DNA of 64,000 nucleotides from Coriobacteriia bacterium (GTDB taxonomy: Bacteria > Actinomycetota > Coriobacteriia > Anaerosomatales > Anaerosomataceae). Below, piece by piece: positions 49,212 through 57,384 of this stretch (its first letter is position 1; each line of letters opens with the position of its first letter). A program made the translations under genes and the position numbers. The DNA is taken from NCBI GenBank assembly GCA_030652115.1, contig JAUSBK010000007.1:372001-436000 (forward strand), in the 5' to 3' direction. The notes under the pieces are model-generated. The model did no database searches. It was not told where the DNA came from and saw only the letters and a list, made by a program, of their open reading frames with translations.

Positions 49212-51250
49212 AGCCTGAGCCCGTCCGCACGCCCGCGACGGTCAGCGACGAGTATCCTGCCGGCATCAAGGGCATGCTCGCGGGTGCACGCTCCATCCTC
49301 ACGGGCTTTGCTGTCACCGTGAGCAAGGTGCGCACGCGCCCGGTCACCGTGCGCTATCCCGCCGAGAAGCTCACGGTGAGCGACCGGTGGCGGGGCGCGC
49401 TCCGGTTGCGTGGCGTGCTCGGTCGCGATGAGGTGCCGCTGCTGAGCTCCATGCCGGGAGAGCACAACTCCGTCATCGACGGCCTGCACCGCTCCTCCCG
49501 CCTGCCCGGATGCGTCGGCAACTGCCCCGCGAACGTGGACGCCCGGGGGCAGTCGTTCCTCATCGCAGACGGCCGCGTTGCCGACGCCTACGCACTGGTT
49601 CGCGAGCGGAACATCATGCCCGGCGTACTCGGCCGAATCTGTCATCATCCCTGCGAGACCGCATGCCGGCGGAACTTCTACGATGAACCCATCGCCATCC
49701 GACCGCTTCACCGGTTCGCATTCGAGGAGTTCCAGAAGATCCGACCGGACGCGCTGCCGGTTCTGCCGAACACGCAGGGCAAGCGCGTGGCGATCATCGG
49801 GTCCGGTCCTTCGGGACTGGCGGCGGCGTACGACCTCATGCGCCTCGGCTACGGTGTTGTGATGTACGAATCGGAGGAGGAGCCAGGCGGCGCACTGCGT
49901 AGCGGCGTCCCGGCGTACCGTCTTCCGCGTGACGTGCTGTCGCGCGAGATCGACGACATAGTCGAGATGGGGTTGGAGCTCCACTGTGGTGTCGAGGTAG
50001 GCAAGGACAAGCCCCTCGCCGCCATCAGGCGGGAGGCCGACGCCCTCTTGCTTGCCGTCGGGCTGCAGCAGAGTCGCATCCTGCCGATCCCGGGCGCCGA
50101 CGCCGAAGGTGTGGTGGGCGCGCTTGAGTTCCTCTGGGCGGGTAATCACACCGGCGAGGCCGGTGTGCGCGGGAAGCGCGTGTTCGTCATCGGCGGCGGC
50201 AACGTAGCCGTGGACGTGGCGCGGGTCGCCCTTCGTGTCGGCGCGAGCGAGGTGCGTCTCGCGTCGCTCGAGTCGGACGAAGAGATGCCGGCGCATCCGT
50301 GGGAGATCGCCGAGGCGCTGGACGAGGGCGTCATCGCAACGTGTTCCGTCGGCCCCGAGCGCGTGCTCGTGGAGCGCCATCGCGTGGTCGGAATGCAGAT
50401 GCGCGAGTGCCTGTCGGTCTTCGACGAAGTCGGCAAGTTCTCGCCCAAGTTCGGCGAAGGCCTGAGCGATTTCGCGTGCGACGTCGTCGTCTTCGCCATC
50501 GGCCAGGCCGCGAAGCTCGACGCGCTGCTCGGCGGCACGGAAGTGATGATGAGCGGGCAGAACCGGCTCGCCGTGGACGGCACGACCTTCAGCACGACCA
50601 CCCCGGGCGTTTTCGCCTGTGGCGAGGTGGTCACGGGTCCCGGCAGCGCCATCGGGTCGATCGCTACGGGACACGAGGCCGCCGAGACGATCCACCGTTA
50701 CTTGCAGGAGCAGCCTGTCGACGAGGAGTCTCGCGTTCGGCGGCCCGTTCCCAAGTACGCCAAGTACGCTCCGGTAGACCTGAGCCTCGTGGAGGACGAC
50801 CGTCTACGCGCAGGCATGCCGTTCTCGGATGCCGAGGAACGGGCGCGGGACTTCCGGCCCGTGGAACTGGGTCTCGCTTACGACGAGGCCATGGCCGAGG
50901 CGACCCGGTGCCTGCGTTGCGAGTCCGAGGTGTGCGTAGGCTGCACCTTCTGTGCGCGGACGTGCCCGGACTTCGCCATCCAGGTCGAACGGGACGACAC
51001 GCCGGGAGAGCGCTGCCTCACGCGCTACGAGCTTGACCTCACGATGTGCTGCTTCTGCGGTCTGTGCGCCGAGCAGTGTCCCACCGGCGCCCTGACGCAC
51101 ACCGGCCAGTACGAGCTCTCGTTCTTCCACCGGGAACTGATGACGTTCGACAAGGGCGAGATGCTGCGAGATGCCGGGGGAGAGCGTGCAACGGGCCGTG
51201 ACGGCATCGTTTCGCCTGCGTGTCCCACGCGCAAGGAGGTCGAGCGATGA
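49202..51250 (+). CDS. nuoI: NuoI with an inserted GltD-type FAD/NAD(P) flavoprotein domain
   Basis: A 682-residue fusion. Residues 20-66 are the NuoI N-terminus (TRPVTVRYPAEKLTVSDRWR). Residues about 75-560 are a GltD-type module: C104 and C108 in LPGCVGNCPA, GRICHHPCETAC (147-155), the FAD site IIGSGPSGLAAAYDLMRLG (198-216), the dinucleotide site VIGGGNVAVDVARVALRVG (329-347) and the second FAD motif TTTPGVFACGEVV. Residues 578-626 are the NuoI ferredoxin: C578-x2-C581-x2-C584-x3-C588-P and C616-x2-C619-x2-C622-x3-C626-P, then the NuoI tail. An extra CLRC precedes it. The first GltD CxxC pair is missing and YRR is replaced by ASLES, favouring NADH. It probably feeds complex I, which lacks NuoEFG. 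Confidence 0.93.
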   Translation: MAVKPEPVRTPATVSDEYPAGIKGMLAGARSILTGFAVTVSKVRTRPVTVRYPAEKLTVSDRWRGALRLRGVLGRDEVPLLSSMPGEHNSVIDGLHRSSRLPGCVGNCPANVDARGQSFLIADGRVADAYALVRERNIMPGVLGRICHHPCETACRRNFYDEPIAIRPLHRFAFEEFQKIRPDALPVLPNTQGKRVAIIGSGPSGLAAAYDLMRLGYGVVMYESEEEPGGALRSGVPAYRLPRDVLSREIDDIVEMGLELHCGVEVGKDKPLAAIRREADALLLAVGLQQSRILPIPGADAEGVVGALEFLWAGNHTGEAGVRGKRVFVIGGGNVAVDVARVALRVGASEVRLASLESDEEMPAHPWEIAEALDEGVIATCSVGPERVLVERHRVVGMQMRECLSVFDEVGKFSPKFGEGLSDFACDVVVFAIGQAAKLDALLGGTEVMMSGQNRLAVDGTTFSTTTPGVFACGEVVTGPGSAIGSIATGHEAAETIHRYLQEQPVDEESRVRRPVPKYAKYAPVDLSLVEDDRLRAGMPFSDAEERARDFRPVELGLAYDEAMAEATRCLRCESEVCVGCTFCARTCPDFAIQVERDDTPGERCLTRYELDLTMCCFCGLCAEQCPTGALTHTGQYELSFFHRELMTFDKGEMLRDAGGERATGRDGIVSPACPTRKEVER

Positions 51251-51738
51251 GCGGTTCGGACATCGCGCTCGCATCGACGATGGTCGCGATGATCGCATGC
51301 GCAGCCGGGGTCGTGTTCGCGCGCGAGGCGGTGCGCCTGTTCGTCTCGCTCGGGGGTTTCCTGCTGGCCGTCGCCGCGGCGTTCCTTGTGCTCGGCCATC
51401 CGCTGGTCGCGGTCGCACAGGTATTCCTCTACGTGGGGGGCGTGCTGGTCCTGCTCCTCTTCGCGCTGATGGTCGTACGCCGGGGCACAGACGAGCGGCT
51501 TGCCGTGCGGTCTCGAAAAGACCCGGGCGCGGCGCTGATCAGCTTCGGTGTGTTCCTGCTGCTGGCGCTTGGTGTGGCTCCCGTTCTCGGGACGTCAGAT
51601 CGTCTGATGGTCGAACCGGCCGACGTAGGGGCGTATCTGCTGGGGCCGGGACTCGTCGTCTTCGAACTGGCGGGCGTGCTTCTGCTGGCTTCGCTCCTTG
51701 CGATTCTCGTGATCGTCAAGGCAGGTGAGGACCGATGA
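51247..51738 (+). CDS. nuoJ: NADH-quinone oxidoreductase subunit J
   Basis: A 163-residue membrane subunit with five helices. The third-helix region VAVAQVFLYVGGVLVLLLFA matches the conserved NuoJ segment that holds the pi-bulge. ATG 51247 overlaps the fusion gene's stop by four bases and is preceded by AAGGAGG. Confidence 0.93.
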   Translation: MSGSDIALASTMVAMIACAAGVVFAREAVRLFVSLGGFLLAVAAAFLVLGHPLVAVAQVFLYVGGVLVLLLFALMVVRRGTDERLAVRSRKDPGAALISFGVFLLLALGVAPVLGTSDRLMVEPADVGAYLLGPGLVVFELAGVLLLASLLAILVIVKAGEDR

Positions 51739-52025
51739 TCGTCGCCGTGGGTTGTGCTGCGGTATTCTCACTCGGCTTCTACGCCGTGCTCGTGCGACGT
51801 GACGTGATCGGCATGCTCGCGGGCGGCGAACTCATGATCGGCGCGGCGAATGTGTTGCTCCTCGCGAGCGGGACACTGGACAACGCTCCGGTCATCGGGG
51901 GCGCCTCGCTGCTCGTTCTGGTGATTGCTGCCGCCGAGGCATCGATCGGCCTGGCGCTTGTGGTGACCGCCTTCCGCGGCACAGGACGCTCGCAGGTCGA
52001 GGAGTTCGGGGAGGTGTCCGGCTAG
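51735..52025 (+). CDS. nuoK: NADH-quinone oxidoreductase subunit K
   Basis: A 96-residue subunit with three helices. The two membrane glutamates of the proton path are present: E32 in AGGELMIGAANVLLL and E68 in VIAAAEASIGLALVV. It overlaps nuoJ by four bases and meets nuoL at a TAGTG junction. Confidence 0.95.
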   Translation: MIVAVGCAAVFSLGFYAVLVRRDVIGMLAGGELMIGAANVLLLASGTLDNAPVIGGASLLVLVIAAAEASIGLALVVTAFRGTGRSQVEEFGEVSG

Positions 52026-53842
52026 TGATGCGGGTCGAGATCCTACTCGTCGTCTCCCTGGTCGTCGCTCTCGGAACGGCGCTTGCGGGTGCGCGTGCGG
52101 TTCGCGTGACACGCTGGCTGGTGCTTGCCGGGCCGGTACTTGCGGTTTGGACGGGGATCCAGCATCTCGCGCAGTCGGCGGACGCAGCCTCGCCGGAGCC
52201 GTTCATCGGTCTCGGGCAGTCCGGGGCGATCGCATGGCTGGCGCCGGGCACCATGGAGGTCGGTCCTGCCCTCGACGCGGTCTCGGCAGTGATGCTGCTG
52301 GTCGTCGGCGTCGTCGCGGCGATGGTCGTCATCTTCTCGGTCGGCTACATGGCCGAGGATCGTTCTCAGGCGCGGTACTTCGCGCTGCTCTCGGCATTCA
52401 CCGCTGCGATGAGCGGACTGGTGGTGGCCCGGTCGCTTCTCGATCTGTTCATCGCCTGGGAGCTTGTAGGCGCCTGCAGCTACCTGCTCATCGGTTTCTG
52501 GTTCCACAAGCCGTCCGCTGCCCGCGCGGCGATGAAGGCGTTCATGGTCACCCGCGTCGGCGATGTGGGTCTGCTGTTTGCCCTTGCGCTGCTATGGCGG
52601 GAGACCGGCACGCTCGGTCTGGCCGAGGTCATGCAAGCGCTTCCGACCCTCGAGGCCGGCACCATCACTACCATCGCGCTCTTGCTCTTCGTGGGAGCGG
52701 CCGGCAAGTCGGCGCAGTTCCCGCTGCACATCTGGCTGCCGGACGCGATGGAGGGACCCACCCCGGTCTCCGCGCTGATCCATGCAGCCACGATGGTCGC
52801 AGCCGGCGTGTTCCTGGTGGTCCGGACGTGGCCCGTATTCGAAGCGTCTCCCACCGCGCGGCTCGTGGTGCTCGTGATCGGGTGCGTGACCGCGCTCGGC
52901 GCAGCGGCAGCTGCCATTCCCCAGACGGATATCAAGCGCGTTCTCGCGTATTCGACCATCAGCCAACTCGGCTTCATGTTCGCGGCTCTCGGCGCCGGCG
53001 CCTGGCAGGCGGCGTTCTTCCATCTCGTCACGCACGCGGCGTTCAAGTCGCTCCTGTTCCTCGGGTCGGGGAGCGTGATCCACGGGGCGGGGACGCAGGA
53101 CCTGCGTGAGATGGGCGGCCTGCGCAAGGCGATGCCTGTCACTGCAGCAACCTGGGTGATCGGCATCGTGGCGCTCACGGGGCTTCCGCCGCTTGCCGGC
53201 TTCTTCTCGAAAGACGCGATCGTTGACTCCGTGCTGTCCGCCGCACCCGCGGCGGGCGTGGCGCTCCTGCTCGCAAGCGCGTGCACCGCACTCTATGCGT
53301 TCCGCGCGACGCGCCTGGCATTCGCCGGGACCTTCCGCGGTGCGGGCCACCCTCACGAGTCGCCGATGACGATGACCGTGCCTCTCGCCGTTCTGGCGGT
53401 GCTCGCAGCCGGCCTCGGCGCCGCGCAGGGGTGGTTCGCCCACATCTTCGGTGGTCACGGGGAGCTCGCGCTCCCCGTGGCGCTCAGCTCAACGGCGATC
53501 GCGATCGTCTTCGCGCTCGTGGGCTGGAAGGTGGGCGTTCCCCAGCAGGCAGACGGTCCGGCGGCGGGTGCCGCACCGTGGTGGCTGTACGTGCGGTCCG
53601 GCTACGGCGTGGACGGTCTGGTGATGCGATTCGCGTCCTGGACCGAGCGAAGCGCGTCTGTCGCGGCCGCCGGTTTCGACCGGGTCGTGGTCGACGGCGC
53701 GGTGATGGGCGTGGCGAAGGCGGTCCGCGCACTCGGCGGGGTGGTCAACGGTATGCAGACCGGAGAAGGGCCGCTGTATGCGTCGCTCACCGCGGTCGGT
53801 GCGGCGCTGCTCGTGGCCATTGCACTCTGGGCGGGGCGGTGA
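52025..53842 (+). CDS. nuoL: NADH-quinone oxidoreductase subunit L (antiporter-like)
   Basis: A 605-residue antiporter-like subunit. Key segments: LFIAWELVGACSYLLIGFWF (conserved membrane Glu), AGKSAQFPLHIWLPDAMEGP (Lys and the discontinuous helix), HAATMVAAGVFLVVR, IPQTDIKRVLAYSTISQLGF and the C-terminal lateral helix region. The start is GTG 52025 or ATG 52028. It is one of the proton-pumping subunits. Confidence 0.95.
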   Translation: MMRVEILLVVSLVVALGTALAGARAVRVTRWLVLAGPVLAVWTGIQHLAQSADAASPEPFIGLGQSGAIAWLAPGTMEVGPALDAVSAVMLLVVGVVAAMVVIFSVGYMAEDRSQARYFALLSAFTAAMSGLVVARSLLDLFIAWELVGACSYLLIGFWFHKPSAARAAMKAFMVTRVGDVGLLFALALLWRETGTLGLAEVMQALPTLEAGTITTIALLLFVGAAGKSAQFPLHIWLPDAMEGPTPVSALIHAATMVAAGVFLVVRTWPVFEASPTARLVVLVIGCVTALGAAAAAIPQTDIKRVLAYSTISQLGFMFAALGAGAWQAAFFHLVTHAAFKSLLFLGSGSVIHGAGTQDLREMGGLRKAMPVTAATWVIGIVALTGLPPLAGFFSKDAIVDSVLSAAPAAGVALLLASACTALYAFRATRLAFAGTFRGAGHPHESPMTMTVPLAVLAVLAAGLGAAQGWFAHIFGGHGELALPVALSSTAIAIVFALVGWKVGVPQQADGPAAGAAPWWLYVRSGYGVDGLVMRFASWTERSASVAAAGFDRVVVDGAVMGVAKAVRALGGVVNGMQTGEGPLYASLTAVGAALLVAIALWAGR

Positions 53843-53846
53843 CGGG

Positions 53847-55313
53847 GTGACGATCGCACTGCTCATCGTGATCCCCCTCGCCGGATGCCTCGCGGTGCTC
53901 GCATTCCGCTCTCCGCCGATGAACCGCGCTGTGGCCCTGGCGTCGACACTCGGTACGGCGGCGCTTGCCGCGCTCGCGGTGCGCGAGTACCTCGCGTCAG
54001 GTGCCCCCCTCACGTTCGCGTTGAGCGGAACCGTGGGTTCGTTCGTGCGCCTTTCGGCAGACGGCATCGCGCTGCCACTCGTGGCGTTGACCGCGGTACT
54101 GAGCGTGGTCGCGATCCTGGTGTCCTGGAATGCCGAGCGACTGAACGCGCACCTCGCCCTGCTGCTCGCGCTGGAGGCGGCCGTGCTGGCTGTATTTCTT
54201 GCCGCGGACCTGGTGCTGTTCTACGTGGCATGGGAGGCCGTGCTCATCCCGATGTTCTTCTTGATCGGGGGATGGGGACACGAGGGTCGCCGGCTGGCCG
54301 CGATGAAGTTCTTCGTCTACACCTTCGCGGGTAGCGCCCTGATGCTGATCGCGCTGGTGATCCTCGTGCTTGCTCAGGGCGGTCACGAGATGGTCCCGGC
54401 GGGCACCGTAGCGCTCGGTCCGCAGGAGCAACTCGTCTTCTGGCTTCTCGCCCTCGGCTTCCTGGTGAAGATCCCCGTGTGGCCGCTGCACACGTGGCTG
54501 CCCGATGCGCATGTTGAAGCCCCGACCTCCGGCTCGCTCATGCTGGCCGGCGTGCTGCTGAAGATGGGTGGCTACGGGATCCTGAGACTCTGCATCCCGT
54601 ACGCCCCGAACGCCTTCTCCGAGGCTGCTCCGCTGCTCGCGGTCCTCGGCGGGATCGGCATCGTGTACGGCGCGGCAGTTGCGTTGGGTCAGAGCGACCT
54701 TAAGCGCTTGGTCGCCTACTCGTCTGTGGCTCACATGGGCTTCGTGGTCCTCGGCCTGGCGAGCGGCACCGAACTTGGTATGCAGGGAGCGATGCTGGCC
54801 ATGGTGAGTCACGGCGTGGTCGCAGCACTGCTGTTCCTGCTGGTCGGAAGCTTGTACGACCGTTCGCACACGCGCGAGATGAGCGCGTTCGGCGGACTCG
54901 GCACATCAATGCCGAAGTGGGCGACGGTCTTCGTCTTCGCCTGTCTGGCGAGCCTTGGTCTTCCGGGGCTCTCCGGGTTCCCGGGCGAGTTTGCGGCGGT
55001 GACCGGCTCGTTCGTGCGCTTCGGCTGGCCCGTGGCGCTCGTGGGCCTGGGCGTGGTGCTTGCCGGCGCATACAACCTGCGTGCGATCCGCACCGTCGTG
55101 CATGGCGAACGCGCCGAGCCGGGCGCAGGTGGATCGCCGTCATCGGAGATGGGTGGCGCGAAGCACCTGTCGGATCTCGTGCCGAGGGAGCTGCTCGCCA
55201 TCGCGCCGCTGGCGATCCTCATCGTCTTGCTCGGGGTCTGGCCCCGCATCGTGACGGATCTCGCGGGATCATCCATAGCCGACCTTCTCGCGACGCTTGC
55301 AGGGGCGAGGTGA
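53847..55313 (+). CDS. nuoM: NADH-quinone oxidoreductase subunit M (antiporter-like)
   Basis: A 488-residue antiporter-like subunit. Motifs include LVLFYVAWEAVLIPMFFLIG, LGFLVKIPVWPLHTWLPDAH (conserved Lys), AHVEAPTSGSLMLAGVLLKM and QSDLKRLVAYSSVAHMGFVV, all characteristic of NuoM. GTG 53847 lies five bases after nuoL. It ends in a TGATG overlap with nuoN. Confidence 0.95.
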   Translation: MTIALLIVIPLAGCLAVLAFRSPPMNRAVALASTLGTAALAALAVREYLASGAPLTFALSGTVGSFVRLSADGIALPLVALTAVLSVVAILVSWNAERLNAHLALLLALEAAVLAVFLAADLVLFYVAWEAVLIPMFFLIGGWGHEGRRLAAMKFFVYTFAGSALMLIALVILVLAQGGHEMVPAGTVALGPQEQLVFWLLALGFLVKIPVWPLHTWLPDAHVEAPTSGSLMLAGVLLKMGGYGILRLCIPYAPNAFSEAAPLLAVLGGIGIVYGAAVALGQSDLKRLVAYSSVAHMGFVVLGLASGTELGMQGAMLAMVSHGVVAALLFLLVGSLYDRSHTREMSAFGGLGTSMPKWATVFVFACLASLGLPGLSGFPGEFAAVTGSFVRFGWPVALVGLGVVLAGAYNLRAIRTVVHGERAEPGAGGSPSSEMGGAKHLSDLVPRELLAIAPLAILIVLLGVWPRIVTDLAGSSIADLLATLAGAR

Positions 55314-56740
55314 TGGCAGTGCAGGTACCCCTCACACTCCTCGTGCCCGCGGCGATCGTGCTCGCAGGGCTGGTGGCGGCGCTGCTTGCCGACGCGTTCG
55401 AGCAGCGCTCGATCGCGCTGTGGCTGCTCGTGGCGTCGTTGCTTGGAGCCGCCCTCACTGCCGTCGTGATGAATCTCGACGCGTCTATGGTCGCGTCACC
55501 GGTCTTCACGGCCTCGGGCGGAGCTGTGGTCATCGGCGGGCTCGGCTACCTGCTGACTGCGGTCGCGATCGCCGCAGGGCATCGGCGCTTTGCCGGGCGT
55601 GCCCGGGGAGTGCCGATGGCGGCGCTCATGGCGCTCGGTGCGCTGTTCGCGGCCGCGCTCGCCGCCACGGTCGACCTGCTCGTGTTCGTCGTGTCGCTCT
55701 CCGGGATGGCGGTAGTCGCCTACGCGCTCGTAGCAGGCGCCGGTACGCGTCGTGCCGAGGAGTCCGCGGTGCGCTACTTCATCCAGGGCATGGTCGCAAG
55801 CGCTCTGACCGTCATAGGCGTCGCCTACCTGCTTGGAGCGGGTTCGGGCCTGACGGGATACGATGCGGTGCTCTCAGGTGTGGGGGTGGGAGAGGGGCGC
55901 GCGGTGCTCATGGCCCTGGGGCTCGTGACGGCAGTGCTCGCGTTCAAGGTGGGCGCTTTCCCGTTCCACTCATGGGTGCCCGATGCGTACGAGACCGCAG
56001 ATCCCCCCGTAGCGGCATACCTCGGCGCAGTACCGAAGATCGCCGGTGTGGTCGCGCTCACGGTGGTCACGCGGGTGACGCTCTTCGAAGCGGTGGACCC
56101 CGCGGCAACCACGGCCGTACTGACGGTGCTTGCGGTGGGCTCGCTGCTGTTCGGCGCGTTCGGGATGGTACGTCAACGTGCAGTGGGACGGATGTTGGGA
56201 TACTCGGCGATCGCTCAGGTGGGCTACGCGCTGACAGCTCTCGCGGCAGGAGCCGGAGGGATTGATGCTGCGGTCGTACACATCGTCATGTACGCGCTTG
56301 CCGCGTCCGCCGCGTTCGTGGGGCTCGAGGCGGTCCTGAGGGTTCGTCCCGAGTGGGACGGCTCGCTCGAGGGCTTGAGGGGGCTCTCGCGTGAGGCACC
56401 ACTGCTTGCCGCGTCGCTCGGCGTGGTGATGCTCTCGCTCACGGGCGTGCCGCTGCTGGCCGGCTTCTGGGGCAAGTTCGCGGTGCTTACCGCTGCCGTG
56501 GAGGCGGACATGGTGTGGCTCGCTCTTCTGGCGGGCGTCGCCGCGGTCGTGTCCTTCGGCGGGTACGGATCTGTCGTCCGGTCCCTGTACTTCGACGAAG
56601 CACCGGAGACGCCGGCGGAGAGACGATCCGGCGGACTGCCCGCGTGGGTGGCAGGCCTCCTTGCGGTCGTGCTCATCGTTCTTGGCATGCTTCCGCTTGC
56701 GCGCGGTCTGGACCCCTTGTTCGCGGCACTGGGTCTCTAA
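55313..56740 (+). CDS. nuoN: NADH-quinone oxidoreductase subunit N (antiporter-like)
   Basis: A 475-residue antiporter-like subunit, the last gene of the operon. Motifs: YFIQGMVASALTVIGVAYLL, LAFKVGAFPFHSWVPDAYET (NuoN-type), PPVAAYLGAVPKIAGVVAL and RQRAVGRMLGYSAIAQVGYA. No nuoE, nuoF or nuoG follows, so the operon encodes an 11-subunit complex. Confidence 0.94.
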   Translation: MAVQVPLTLLVPAAIVLAGLVAALLADAFEQRSIALWLLVASLLGAALTAVVMNLDASMVASPVFTASGGAVVIGGLGYLLTAVAIAAGHRRFAGRARGVPMAALMALGALFAAALAATVDLLVFVVSLSGMAVVAYALVAGAGTRRAEESAVRYFIQGMVASALTVIGVAYLLGAGSGLTGYDAVLSGVGVGEGRAVLMALGLVTAVLAFKVGAFPFHSWVPDAYETADPPVAAYLGAVPKIAGVVALTVVTRVTLFEAVDPAATTAVLTVLAVGSLLFGAFGMVRQRAVGRMLGYSAIAQVGYALTALAAGAGGIDAAVVHIVMYALAASAAFVGLEAVLRVRPEWDGSLEGLRGLSREAPLLAASLGVVMLSLTGVPLLAGFWGKFAVLTAAVEADMVWLALLAGVAAVVSFGGYGSVVRSLYFDEAPETPAERRSGGLPAWVAGLLAVVLIVLGMLPLARGLDPLFAALGL

Positions 56741-56778
56741 AGAGCCGATCGCCCAAAGTGCGTAGTGCCGGTGCTTGA

Positions 56779-56796
56779 TTGTGAACGAGTTCACCC
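56779..56796 (+). promoter_or_regulatory. Rex-like operator downstream of the nuo operon
   Basis: TTGTGAACGAGTTCACCC has a perfect Rex left half (TTGTGAA), four spacer bases and a right half TTCACCC that matches TTCACAA at five of seven positions; the inner 14 bases GTGAACGAGTTCAC are a perfect palindrome. It abuts the -35 box at 56797. The site is the closest match to the Rex consensus in the window. Confidence 0.6.
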
Positions 56797-56825
56797 TTGC
56801 ATGAAGTATTCTTGGCTTGTATAGT
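56797..56825 (+). promoter_or_regulatory. Promoter of a candidate small RNA
   Basis: TTGCAT (56797-56802) and TATAGT (56820-56825) with an ideal 17-base spacer. Transcription would start near 56832, well past the nuoN stop at 56740. The Rex-like palindrome ends one base before the -35 box. Confidence 0.6.
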
Positions 56826-56831
56826 CATTTG

Positions 56832-56901
56832 AGTGAGTTGCTTCGGCAACCCCTTACCCCTGAGCCTCAAGGTGCCGGCCTTGAGGCTCTCCTTCCTTTT
56901 T
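56832..56901 (+). ncRNA. Candidate C-rich small RNA under Rex-like control
   Basis: The predicted transcript of about 70 bases has hairpin GTTGC-TTCG-GCAAC (56837-56850) with a UUCG tetraloop, a single-stranded C-rich stretch CCCCTTACCCCT (56850-56861) and then an 11-bp Rho-independent terminator. It contains no usable open frame. C-rich loops that pair with Shine-Dalgarno sequences under Rex control are known from RoxS/RsaE of Firmicutes, and this has the same logic without visible sequence homology. It could instead be a leader that attenuates the gene at 56971, or simply the nuo terminator. Confidence 0.45.
56862..56901 (+). terminator. Rho-independent terminator
   Basis: GAGCCTCAAGG (56862-56872) pairs perfectly with CCTTGAGGCTC (56879-56889) around TGCCGG, followed by TCCTTCC and five T (56897-56901). 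It is the best intrinsic terminator in the window. It would end the candidate small RNA and any read-through from nuoN. Confidence 0.85.
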
Positions 56902-56970
56902 GTGCGGGAAGTCACGGAGAGCGCCGTCCGTCATCCTGCCCCCCGCGTTTGGTAAAGCCAGCCGTCCACG

Positions 56971-57252
56971 ATGCCGATACTCACCCACGAGATGATGATT
57001 TCAGACGAGCAGGTACGGCGAGCCGTCGACTACCTGCGGAACTCAGATGAATACCCGGTTCCGGTCCGCGCAGACGCGGATCCCGCTGCGCTCGCACTCG
57101 TCGACAGGGTCGTCGAGGCGCTCCGCGAGATCCCGGATGTGCGTGAGGATCGGATCGCGCACGCCAGGGTGCTCGTTGACCAGGCGTTGCCGTCCTCCGA
57201 GGAACTGGCAAGCAAGCTTATCGGACGAGTGGTGTCGGACTCGATCCGCTAA
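56971..57252 (+). CDS. Small FlgM-like (anti-sigma-type) protein
   Basis: A 93-residue, mostly helical acidic protein. The C-terminal half IPDVREDRIAHARVLVDQAL followed by PSSEELASKLIG resembles the sigma-binding end of FlgM anti-sigma-28 factors (PDVREEKV...IAEKL). The N-terminal half MMISDEQVRRAVDYLRNSDE is unfamiliar. Starts at 56971, 56992 and 56995 are all possible; none has a strong ribosome site. No flagellar genes are nearby. It precedes the GspE/PilB gene. The assignment is tentative. Confidence 0.55.
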   Translation: MPILTHEMMISDEQVRRAVDYLRNSDEYPVPVRADADPAALALVDRVVEALREIPDVREDRIAHARVLVDQALPSSEELASKLIGRVVSDSIR

Positions 57253-57384
57253 CAGGCGTCGATGCGGGGTTCGGGCGCGGGCTTCCCCGAGAGGGGGGTC
57301 CGCGCTTCTGCTACGATTGGGCTGGTGGTCGCCGCGCCGACCTCGCGTTCGCGCGTGCGCGCAGCCGCTCGAGAGGGGTCTGGG

